Shown here: positions 1-5,760 of the stretch, in pieces
Numbering within the stretch: position 1 is the first letter of the stretch
How the letters are laid out: every line of letters starts with the position of its first letter
Program-made: the position numbers and the translations under genes
The notes under the pieces: model-generated
Database searches by the model: none
The model's input: the letters and a program-made list of their open reading frames with translations, nothing else
What the model was told of the DNA's origin: nothing
NCBI GenBank assembly: GCA_030666075.1
Contig: DAOUYN010000071.1
Span: 1 to 5,760 of the forward strand
From: Actinomycetes bacterium
Lineage (GTDB): Bacteria; Actinomycetota; Aquicultoria; CAJVYJ01; JAUVQD01
Reading direction: 5' to 3'
Length of the DNA stretch: 5,760 bases

Positions 1-40
1 ATCGGAAAAACCTCGCCAATAATGCCTGAGCTACGAGGGC
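1..40 (-). other. tRNA-like 5' segment running off the window edge (possible tRNA or tRNA remnant)
   Basis: Read on the minus strand from 40, the sequence GCCCTCGTAGCTCAGG closely resembles the start of many bacterial tRNAs, notably some tRNA-Arg: a 7-base acceptor strand (40-34), the TA spacer (33-32), then a D-stem GCTC (31-28). A 13-base loop containing a GG pair follows, then GAGG (14-11), which gives three Watson-Crick pairs of the D-stem. The loop is longer than usual and the fourth pair is G:G. The next bases (10-1) are T-rich and the anticodon arm, T arm and 3' acceptor strand lie outside the window. It could be an intact unusual tRNA, a degraded tRNA or chance. The resemblance is seen directly; the identity is a weak inference. 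Confidence 0.2.
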
Positions 41-67
41 TTTTAGAAAACTATTGAAGTGGGCGAG
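6..67 (-). terminator. possible rho-independent terminator of the pst operon
   Basis: Just past the stop of the last operon gene, the minus strand has CTCGCC (67-62) and its exact complement GGCGAG (17-12), followed by G and five Ts (10-6). This gives a 6-bp GC-rich stem and a T tract, but the loop is about 44 bases, far longer than in a typical terminator, and the short internal pairings (for example TTTT/AAAA around 50-41) are weak. It also competes with the tRNA-like reading of 40-1. An operon terminator is expected about here, but this is only a candidate. Confidence 0.25.
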
Positions 68-68
68 C

Positions 69-419
69 TTATTCGTCTTTTGATTCTTCGGGCGGAGCCT
101 CTGCGTCTTTGCCGGCGTTTTCTTTCTCTTCGGCGGCCTTCTTGCGCGCTTCTATGGCCCAAAACGGGGTGTCGTCCCATTCTTTGATCTCGACGTCGTC
201 GCTACGGCAGGCGTCGCAGAGCACCACGGATAGGTCGAGGCGGTCGAGGATGTCTTCGTCCTCCATATTGGCGAGCATGTAACCGATCGAGCCGTCTTTC
301 TTTACTTTGAGCTTGACCGGCCACTTGACGTCGACCATCCAAGTCGATTCCTCATCGTCCATTGAAACGCCGCACTTTTTGCACTTAAAAAACTGTATCG
401 GGCGATCTTCTTCTAACAT
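69..419 (-). CDS. uncharacterised small acidic protein with a CxxC...CxxC putative zinc site, last gene of the pst operon
   Basis: This 116-residue protein is not one I recognise. It has exactly four cysteines in two pairs, CKKC at 13-16 and CDAC at 68-71, the usual arrangement of a zinc-ribbon or zinc-knuckle fold. The 51 residues between them include a stretch rich in aromatic and basic residues (about 27-48, with WMVDVKWPVKLKVKK) and an acidic segment (52-62). The tail from about residue 91 is charged, rich in Glu, Lys and Ala, and probably disordered or helical. There is no signal peptide or membrane segment, so a cytoplasmic location is likely. The start is well supported: AGGAG (431-427) lies 7 bases before the ATG. 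The gene begins 20 bases after phoU on the same strand, so it is probably co-transcribed and starvation-induced. A regulatory, nucleic-acid-binding or protein-binding role is possible, but no function can be assigned. Confidence 0.85.
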   Translation of the reverse strand: MLEEDRPIQFFKCKKCGVSMDDEESTWMVDVKWPVKLKVKKDGSIGYMLANMEDEDILDRLDLSVVLCDACRSDDVEIKEWDDTPFWAIEARKKAAEEKENAGKDAEAPPEESKDE

Positions 420-439
420 ATGCGCTCTCCTTCCAGGTG

Positions 440-1084
440 TCAGACGGGTAGGACGCCTGTTTCCATATACTTGACCCAGATCGCGATGTTGACGGCGTGG
501 TCCCCTATCCGCTCAAAGAAACGGCCCGTGAGGGCCATGTTCATCGCGATCTCCACGGAACTGTCATCGCCTAGCGTGAACAGCTCCTTGATAAGTTCCT
601 TATAGAGATTATCAACCTTATCATCTTTTTCTTCTAGTGTCTTGGCCATCGATGGGTCCTTGGAAGCGAAGGTTTCCACCGCCGTGCGCAGCAGATCGCG
701 AGTGGTCAGACCCAACTTGCCGACCAGCTCGGAGATGGGTTTTAGCATGATGATGGCGGTGTCCTCCCGGACGATCTCGGCGACATTCTTAGTCAAGTCC
801 CCGGAGCGTTCCAAGTCCTGGATGACTCTAACCATGGAGAGGATGCGCCGCAGATCGCCGGCGACCGGTTGCTGCTGGGCCAAAAGCTCATAACAGCGGG
901 TCTCGACATAGATGTATATCTGATCTATCTGGAAGTCGCCATCGATGACAGCGGCGGCCAGGAGCTGATCGCCTTCCGCCAGCGCCGTGGTGACGCGCTC
1001 GACCGATTCGACAACGAGCTCGCCCATGCGAACGACGTCGCTCTCAAGAATATCCAGTTCCTGATAGAAATCGGCCCGCATCAT
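440..1084 (-). CDS. phoU: PhoU, phosphate-uptake and Pho signalling regulator
   Basis: PhoU is a cytoplasmic, all-helical protein that links the Pst transporter to the PhoR-type sensor kinase, dampening the Pho response and phosphate uptake when phosphate is sufficient. This copy has 214 residues, normal for the family, and carries both PhoU repeats. The first has [14 protein letters not shown] (90-103) and the second [12 protein letters not shown] (190-201); their Asp, Glu and Asn residues form the metal-binding helices in known PhoU structures. The N-terminus (about [20 protein letters not shown]) is also typical. In the second repeat the residue after NIA is Ile202, where a Glu is common. 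Its ATG overlaps the pstB2 stop by 4 bases (ATGA), suggesting translational coupling; a second ATG follows at once, so the start may be one codon later. A weak purine-rich ribosome site (GGGGCGG) precedes it. Confidence 0.96.
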   Translation of the reverse strand: MMRADFYQELDILESDVVRMGELVVESVERVTTALAEGDQLLAAAVIDGDFQIDQIYIYVETRCYELLAQQQPVAGDLRRILSMVRVIQDLERSGDLTKNVAEIVREDTAIIMLKPISELVGKLGLTTRDLLRTAVETFASKDPSMAKTLEEKDDKVDNLYKELIKELFTLGDDSSVEIAMNMALTGRFFERIGDHAVNIAIWVKYMETGVLPV

Positions 1085-1839
1085 CCGAACCGCCCCGTTA
1101 TATAGTCTTCGGTCCGTTTGTCCTTCGGATTTGTGAATATACCCTTCGTCCTCCCGAACTCGACCAGCGTCCCATCCAAAAAGAAGCCGGTGTCTCCCGA
1201 GATTCGGGCCGCTTGCTGCATATTATGCGTGACTACCACGATCGCATAGTTCTTCTTCAATTTATGTATCAGATCCTCTATTCGGTGTGTCGCCGCTGGG
1301 TCCAGCGCCGAGCATGGCTCGTCCATTAGGAGTACTTCCGGTTTGATAGCCAGCGCCCGGGCGATACAAAGCCGCTGCTGCTGCCCGCCGGAGAGGCTGG
1401 CCCCGGGCTCCTTAAGCCGGTCCTTTACTTGTTCCCAAAGGGCAGCCTGGCGCAAACTCTCTTCGACTATCTGATCGAGATTGACGCGCCGGGCCGTGCC
1501 GTTTAAGCGAAAGCCGGCGACGACATTGTCATATATAGACATCCGCGGGAACGGGTTGGGCTTTTGGAAGACCATGCCGATCCGCTGGCGGATGGTGACC
1601 GGATCGACAGTGTGGTCATAGATATCGGCGTTATCTATCAGCACCTGCCCGGTACGGTGAGCATTGGGGATGGTCTCGTGCATCCGGTTGAGACAGCGGA
1701 TGAAAGTAGATTTTCCGCAGCCCGACGGCCCGATGATGGCTGTGACGGCGCGGTCCTTGATGCTCGTCGAGATATCGTAAAGGACCTGTTGGTCGCCGAA
1801 CCAGGCGCATAGATCGTCTATCTTGACTCGGGCTGTCAT
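1081..1839 (-). CDS. pstB2: PstB, phosphate ABC transporter ATP-binding protein (second copy)
   Basis: This is the cytoplasmic ATPase that drives phosphate import through PstC-PstA. The 252 residues match the usual PstB length. All catalytic motifs are intact: Walker [10 protein letters not shown] (37-45), Q-loop FQKPNPFP (91-98, Gln92), signature LSGGQQQR (149-156), Walker B VLLMDEP (169-175, Asp173 and catalytic Glu174), D-loop SALD (177-180) and switch His205 in VTHNMQQA. The C-terminus EDYITGRFG is diagnostic of PstB. The segment after the Q-loop reads [18 protein letters not shown], a form I associate with actinobacterial PstB, unlike the NVAYGPR form of the upstream copy. Its ATG shares one base with the pstB1 stop (TAATG), so the two are probably translationally coupled. 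It may form a homodimer or a heterodimer with PstB1. The symbol only marks order in the operon. Confidence 0.96.
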   Translation of the reverse strand: MTARVKIDDLCAWFGDQQVLYDISTSIKDRAVTAIIGPSGCGKSTFIRCLNRMHETIPNAHRTGQVLIDNADIYDHTVDPVTIRQRIGMVFQKPNPFPRMSIYDNVVAGFRLNGTARRVNLDQIVEESLRQAALWEQVKDRLKEPGASLSGGQQQRLCIARALAIKPEVLLMDEPCSALDPAATHRIEDLIHKLKKNYAIVVVTHNMQQAARISGDTGFFLDGTLVEFGRTKGIFTNPKDKRTEDYITGRFG

Positions 1840-2702
1840 TATCCGAAACGCCCAGTGATGAAATCCTCTGTCCGTTTGTCTTTGGGAGAGGTGAAAATAT
1901 GGCTGGTCGCCCCGAACTCGACCAACTCGCCCGGGTCGCCGGTATGTTCCGCCAGGAAGAACCCGGTGTAGTCGGAGACCCGCGAGGCTTGTTGCATGTT
2001 ATGGGTGACGATGACGACTGTCAGCTTCTCCTTGAGCTCGGAGATCAGGTCCTCTATCTTCTGCGATGAGATGGGATCGAGCGCCGAACACGGCTCGTCC
2101 ATGAGTAAGACATGGGGGGTGACCGCCAACGAGCGGGCGATGCACAGGCGCTGTTGCTGGCCGCCGGAGAGATTGTGGGCCGACTGGCGAAGCTTGTCTT
2201 TAACATCGTTCCACAGCGCCGCCTGCTTGAGCATCGTCTCCACTATCTGGTCGAGTTCGGCGCGGGTGTGGCGCCGGCGGATGCGCGGCCCGTAAGCGAC
2301 ATTGTCGTAGATAGAAGCCGGGAACGGATTCGGCCTTTGGAAGATGTAGCCGATAGCCATCCGCAATGCCGCCAAGTCGATCTGATCACTATATATAGGC
2401 TGGCCGTCTATCCAGACTTGCCCGCCGACCTGAGTGTCCGGCACCAACTCGACCATCCGGTTGAGCGCTTTTAGAAAGGTCGATTTGCCGCAGCCGGATG
2501 GCCCGATGATGGCGGTGATCCGCTTCTCGGGAAGCTGGACGGTGACGTCTTTAAGCGCCTGGAACTTGCCGTAATCGACTCTCAGGCCTTCGGCCCGCAT
2601 CTTGATGGGCCCCGAGTCGATCTCGATGGCCGGCGGTTCGATGAGATGGCTGACATCGACCAACGGCTCGAGCTGGACAACTTCTTTAGTCTTGACCGTC
2701 AT
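1839..2702 (-). CDS. pstB1: PstB, phosphate ABC transporter ATP-binding protein (first copy, with N-terminal extension)
   Basis: This is the first of two tandem Pst ATPases. It has 287 residues, longer than the usual 250-260 because of an extra segment of about 33 residues before the ABC domain (hydrophobic and acidic, rich in Val, Glu and Pro). The longer start is well supported by AAGGAG (2715-2710) 7 bases before the ATG. Motifs: Walker [10 protein letters not shown] (67-75), Q-loop FQRPNPFP (121-128, Gln122), post-Q-loop [11 protein letters not shown] (130-140), signature LSGGQQQR (178-185), Walker B VLLMDEP (198-204, Asp202 and Glu203), D-loop SALD (206-209), switch His234, and a C-terminal [11 protein letters not shown] short insert near 252-259 (EHTGDPGE) is absent from the other copy. 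Both copies look catalytically competent. It lies 24 bases after pstA and overlaps pstB2 by one base. Confidence 0.96.
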   Translation of the reverse strand: MTVKTKEVVQLEPLVDVSHLIEPPAIEIDSGPIKMRAEGLRVDYGKFQALKDVTVQLPEKRITAIIGPSGCGKSTFLKALNRMVELVPDTQVGGQVWIDGQPIYSDQIDLAALRMAIGYIFQRPNPFPASIYDNVAYGPRIRRRHTRAELDQIVETMLKQAALWNDVKDKLRQSAHNLSGGQQQRLCIARSLAVTPHVLLMDEPCSALDPISSQKIEDLISELKEKLTVVIVTHNMQQASRVSDYTGFFLAEHTGDPGELVEFGATSHIFTSPKDKRTEDFITGRFG

Positions 2703-2726
2703 TGGCTCGCTCCTTGTTTCATAGGC

Positions 2727-3602
2727 TTAGTCTTGCCACCGCCGGTCGTAACGATGGCGCAGTATAGAGGCCGCGGCATTCATGATGAAGATAAATAGCA
2801 GCAGCACCAGGACCGCGGCAGCGGCGATATCATGGAAACCCGCCTGCGGCCTCGATATCCAATTGAATATCTGGATGGGCAAGGCCGTGAACGGCGCCAT
2901 CGGCCCGTCCGGTACGAAAGCGATAAAGGTCAGAGCGCCGATCATGATAAGCGGCGCCGTCTCGCCGATGGCCCGGGAGAGCGCCAGGATGACTCCGGTG
3001 GCGATACCGGAAACGGCTGCCGGGAGGACTACCCGCCGGGTCGTCTGCCACCGCGTCGCCCCCAAAGCGTATGAGCCCTCGCGAAGCGATAGCGGCACGG
3101 CCCTGATCGCCTCTTGAGCGGAGACGATGACTATCGGCATGACCAACAGAGCCATCGTCAAAGCCCCTGAGAGGACCGAGCGATCGAACTGCAACATCCG
3201 CACGAAGATGGCTAGACCTAAGAAGCCGTAGACTATAGAGGGGACACCGGCCAGATTGGCGATGTTCAGCTTGATTATCCGAGCCAGGCGGCTATCGCCG
3301 GCGTACTCTTCTAAGTAGATAGCGGTCGCTATCCCGATAGGGATGCAGAAGGACGCGGTCAGAGACATCATCCACAGCGTGCCGTAGATGGCCGCCTTGA
3401 TGCCGGCTTTCTCCGGGAACCGCGAAGCGAAATTGGTAAAGAAATGCCAGCTTAGCGAAGGTAGCCCGCTGATCACTACATCGAGCAAAAGCCCGGCCAG
3501 CGCTCCAAGGCTGAAGATGATCGCCCCGATACATAGGGCCTGAAAGAGCCGGTCCTTTACTTTACGCGTCGATGACTGCCCCGCCGACAGATTGGCGTTC
3601 AT
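2727..3602 (-). CDS. pstA: PstA, phosphate ABC transporter permease
   Basis: This is one of the two membrane subunits that form the phosphate channel with PstC. The 291 residues are of normal length. Hydrophobic segments consistent with six membrane helices lie near residues 20-42, 70-97, 115-137, 143-163, 195-228 and 257-280. The cytoplasmic EAA loop that docks on PstB is clear at about 164-194 (EAIRAVPLSLREGSYALGA, then Trp185 and a closing LP). Family-typical stretches include NLAGVPSIVYGFLGL (116-130) and SRAIGETAPL (209-218), whose Arg and Glu are conserved in Pst permeases. The start codon shares one base with the pstC stop (TAATG), and GGGGCGG lies 5 bases upstream as a ribosome site. 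The C-terminus is short and basic (RHRYDRRWQD), as expected for a cytoplasmic end. Confidence 0.96.
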   Translation of the reverse strand: MNANLSAGQSSTRKVKDRLFQALCIGAIIFSLGALAGLLLDVVISGLPSLSWHFFTNFASRFPEKAGIKAAIYGTLWMMSLTASFCIPIGIATAIYLEEYAGDSRLARIIKLNIANLAGVPSIVYGFLGLAIFVRMLQFDRSVLSGALTMALLVMPIVIVSAQEAIRAVPLSLREGSYALGATRWQTTRRVVLPAAVSGIATGVILALSRAIGETAPLIMIGALTFIAFVPDGPMAPFTALPIQIFNWISRPQAGFHDIAAAAVLVLLLFIFIMNAAASILRHRYDRRWQD

Positions 3603-4538
3603 TAAAACCGCCCCTTACTCTTGGTGATCCGAACGGCCAGTAGGTTCATCAACATAGTCAAAACGAAGAGCAAAGCCCCGGTGGCGAAGATCGTCTTGTA
3701 TGCCAGGCTCCCCCAGGGCGTCTCGCCCAGGCTGATCTGAACGATAAAGGCGGTGACGGTCTGGATGCTCTCCAGGGGATTGAGCGTCAGATTTGGCGTA
3801 GCGCCGGCCGCTAGGGTGACGATCATCGTCTCCCCGATGGCCCGGGAGATGCCTAGGACAAACGAGGCGGCTATCCCCGAGGAGGCGGTGGGCACAACGA
3901 CCTTGGTGATGACTTCATATTTATTGGCGCCCAGAGCATAAGCGGCTTCGCGCAGACTCGACGGAACCGCCGCCAGGGCATCCTCGCTGAGCGAGGCGAT
4001 CATCGGCACGATCATGATACCGACGGCGATCGCCGCCGAGAGCGCGTTGAAAGCGTTGGCCTGCGGGAAAATGGAGCGGATGATCGGAGTGATAAATAGC
4101 AGCGCCAGGTAACCGTAGACGACGGTGGGGATGCCGGCCAAGATCTCGATGAGGGGCTTGAGCCACCGCCTAGCGCGCGGCGATGCGTACTCGCTTAAGA
4201 ATATAGCCGAGCCTAAGCCCACCGGCACGGCGATGAACATGCCGGCAACCGTCACCAACAGCGTCCCGACGAGCAGCGGCAACACCCCGAAGCTGCGCGG
4301 GATCAACAGCGGGCTCCATTTGGTGCCCATCAGGAATTCCATTATCGGCACTTCCATAAAGAATGCGAAGGCCTGGGAGAATAGAACGTAGATGATCCCG
4401 AACGTAGTCAGGATCGGGATCAGGCTCAATAGGACGAGCAGGGCGTAGATGACCGATTCCCGACGGCGACGCCAAGCGTGGGCGCCGCCATGCATCGTCA
4501 CGTTGGCGACGTTGCTGATCTCTACGGCCCGGCTGTCC

Positions 4539-4546
<8 letters not shown>
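3602..4546 (-). CDS. pstC: PstC, phosphate ABC transporter permease
   Basis: This is the partner permease of PstA in the inner-membrane channel. It has 314 residues, normal for PstC. A soluble N-terminus of about 30 residues ends in a basic patch (WRRRRE), followed by hydrophobic segments near 33-60, 88-118, 133-157, 167-186, 220-248 and 283-305. The EAA loop for PstB contact is at about 188-219 ([20 protein letters not shown] and a closing VVVP). Other hallmarks are GTKWSPL (74-80), [17 protein letters not shown] (134-150) and SRAIGETM (234-241). The start is a GTG that overlaps the end of pstS by 8 bases, preceded by GAGGGG at a 7-base spacing. An ATG at codon 18 is an alternative, but the GTG has the better ribosome site and keeps the coupling. 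Confidence 0.95.
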
Positions 4547-5486
<940 letters not shown>

Positions 5487-5492
5487 CCAGAA

Positions 5493-5498
5493 CCCCGT
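5493..5498 (-). promoter_or_regulatory. candidate ribosome-binding site for the TTG start of pstS
   Basis: On the minus strand ACGGGG (5498-5493) sits 6 bases before the TTG at 5486. A better purine run, AAGGGGAAG (5510-5502), lies 15 bases before it, which is too far for normal pairing. The match is modest, but the ATG at 5567 has nothing comparable, so this site helps decide the start. Confidence 0.4.
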
Positions 5499-5521
5499 GT
5501 ACTTCCCCTTGCTACGAGGCC

Positions 5522-5527
5522 AGGATA
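5522..5527 (-). promoter_or_regulatory. candidate -10 box of the pst operon promoter
   Basis: On the minus strand TATCCT (5527-5522) matches the first two and the last base of TATAAT. Seventeen bases upstream, where a -35 box would lie (5550-5545), there is no TTGACA-like hexamer. That position falls within the last, weakest PHO-box repeat, an arrangement expected of a promoter that depends on an activator instead of a good -35 box. Transcription would start near 5515, giving a leader of about 30 bases to the TTG of pstS. Confidence 0.3.
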
Positions 5528-5547
5528 CCCAAACGGGGCCGTAGGTT

Positions 5548-5586
5548 GGCAACCGGGACGTAAACATCTTGCAAACTAATTGTAAA
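5548..5586 (-). promoter_or_regulatory. PHO box: 11-bp-spaced TTTACA-like direct repeats upstream of pstS
   Basis: Read on the minus strand, TTTACA (5586-5581), TTTGCA (5575-5570) and TTTACG (5564-5559) are each separated by 5 bases, an exact 11-bp period that puts them on one face of the helix. A fourth, weaker unit, GTTGCC (5553-5548), keeps the same phase. In Bacillus, PhoP binds direct repeats close to TT(A/T/C)A(C/T)A with this period, and actinobacterial PHO boxes are also 11-bp direct repeats. The position just upstream of a pst operon fits activation under phosphate starvation. The repeats and their spacing are seen directly; binding by a PhoP-family regulator is inferred, and no phoP gene is in the window. 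Confidence 0.65.
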
Positions 5587-5604
5587 CCAGGCCTGCCCCC
5601 ATCT

Positions 5605-5628
5605 TCTGCTAGTATCGGGACAGGTGAG
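5605..5628 (+). promoter_or_regulatory. candidate extended -10 box and ribosome-binding site of the divergent gene
   Basis: On the plus strand TGCTAGTAT (5607-5615) is an extended -10 element: TG, one base, then TAGTAT, 5 of 6 matches to TATAAT. No good -35 box lies at the normal distance. AGGTGAG (5622-5628) is a good Shine-Dalgarno match 8 bases before the GTG start. If this -10 box is used, the mRNA would begin almost at the Shine-Dalgarno site, which is unusually short, so the promoter call is weaker than the ribosome-site call. Confidence 0.4.
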
Positions 5629-5636
5629 CTGACTTC

Positions 5637-5760
5637 GTGAAATATCGCATTATTCTTACAATCCTAGCCCTGCTCCTGATCGTGGCGGTCCGCACCTTCA
5701 CGCCGCTCGCCCCTGGAGACATCACCGCCCAAGTCCTGGAACCGACGAGCGAGCTCGGAG
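5637..5760 (+). CDS. N-terminal fragment of a membrane-anchored or exported protein, divergent from pstS
   Basis: Only 41 codons are in the window and the frame stays open at the right edge. The start is GTG, with AGGTGAG 8 bases upstream; an in-frame TGA at 5625-5627 excludes an earlier start. The product begins with Lys2 and Arg4 and then a hydrophobic stretch (about 5-18, rich in Ile, Leu and Val), which is a signal peptide or signal anchor. There is no lipobox cysteine and no clear Ala-x-Ala cleavage site, so an anchored N-terminus is slightly favoured. The following residues (TPLAPGDITAQVLEPTSELG) are not diagnostic, and I cannot name the family. The gene is divergent from pstS and shares its 150-base upstream region, so it may also belong to the phosphate regulon, but that is inference from position only. 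Confidence 0.7.
   Translation, partial: MKYRIILTILALLLIVAVRTFTPLAPGDITAQVLEPTSELG

Noticed and set aside
2386..2399. An AT-rich run (CTATATATAG) inside pstB1 that could look like a -10 box
   Set aside because: It lies within an essential coding segment with no matching -35 box, and the operon layout gives no reason for a promoter there.
2112..2474. A 120-codon plus-strand open frame opposite pstB1
   Set aside because: It is antisense to a fully motif-bearing PstB, with no recognisable protein features; it is a shadow of the real gene.
5546..5551. TTGGCA on the plus strand as a -35 box for the divergent gene
   Set aside because: No -10-like hexamer lies 16-18 bases downstream; the extended -10 box at 5607-5615 is too far away to pair with it.
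5544..5554. A small inverted repeat GGTTG-G-CAACC near the pst promoter, considered as an operator
   Set aside because: The arms are only 5 bp, and it coincides with the fourth PHO-box unit, which explains the sequence equally well.

Overview
The window holds one tightly packed minus-strand operon for high-affinity phosphate uptake, read from about 5500 down to 69, plus the first 41 codons of a divergent plus-strand gene at the right edge. In transcription order the operon is pstS (phosphate-binding lipoprotein), pstC and pstA (permeases), two different pstB ATPase genes, phoU, and a small acidic four-cysteine protein that I do not recognise. Neighbouring genes overlap by 1 to 8 bases or lie 20 to 24 bases apart, so a single polycistronic mRNA is likely.

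How the genes work together: PstS, tethered to the outer face of the membrane by a lipid, captures phosphate and hands it to the PstC-PstA channel. A PstB dimer on the cytoplasmic side powers import. PhoU normally reports transporter state to a PhoR-type sensor kinase. No phoR or phoP gene lies in the window. The strongest regulatory signal is a run of TTTACA-like hexamers spaced exactly 11 bp apart (5548-5586) upstream of pstS. It looks like a Gram-positive-type PHO box and is the likely site of phosphate-starvation control. It overlaps the longest possible pstS reading frame, so I place the pstS start downstream, at a TTG (5486).

Organism: a bacterium of moderately high GC with AGGAG-type ribosome sites and GTG/TTG starts. 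The lipoprotein PstS, tandem pstB genes, terminal phoU and the PHO-box style suggest a Gram-positive-type lineage (Firmicutes or a deep actinobacterial group). The second PstB has the [15 protein letters not shown] form that I associate with actinobacterial PstB. This placement is inference.

Regions: 1-68 lies downstream of the operon and holds a possible terminator and a stretch resembling the 5' part of a tRNA. 69-419 is the small cysteine protein; 440-1084 phoU; 1081-1839 pstB2; 1839-2702 pstB1; 2727-3602 pstA; 3602-4546 pstC; 4539-5486 pstS. 5487-5636 is the divergent regulatory region, and 5637-5760 is the partial gene for a membrane-anchored or exported protein. I saw no mobile element, CRISPR array or rRNA. 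Most of the window is an ordinary pst operon. The parts worth a second look are the PHO box, the small cysteine protein, the unlike PstB pair, the divergent gene and the tRNA-like edge.
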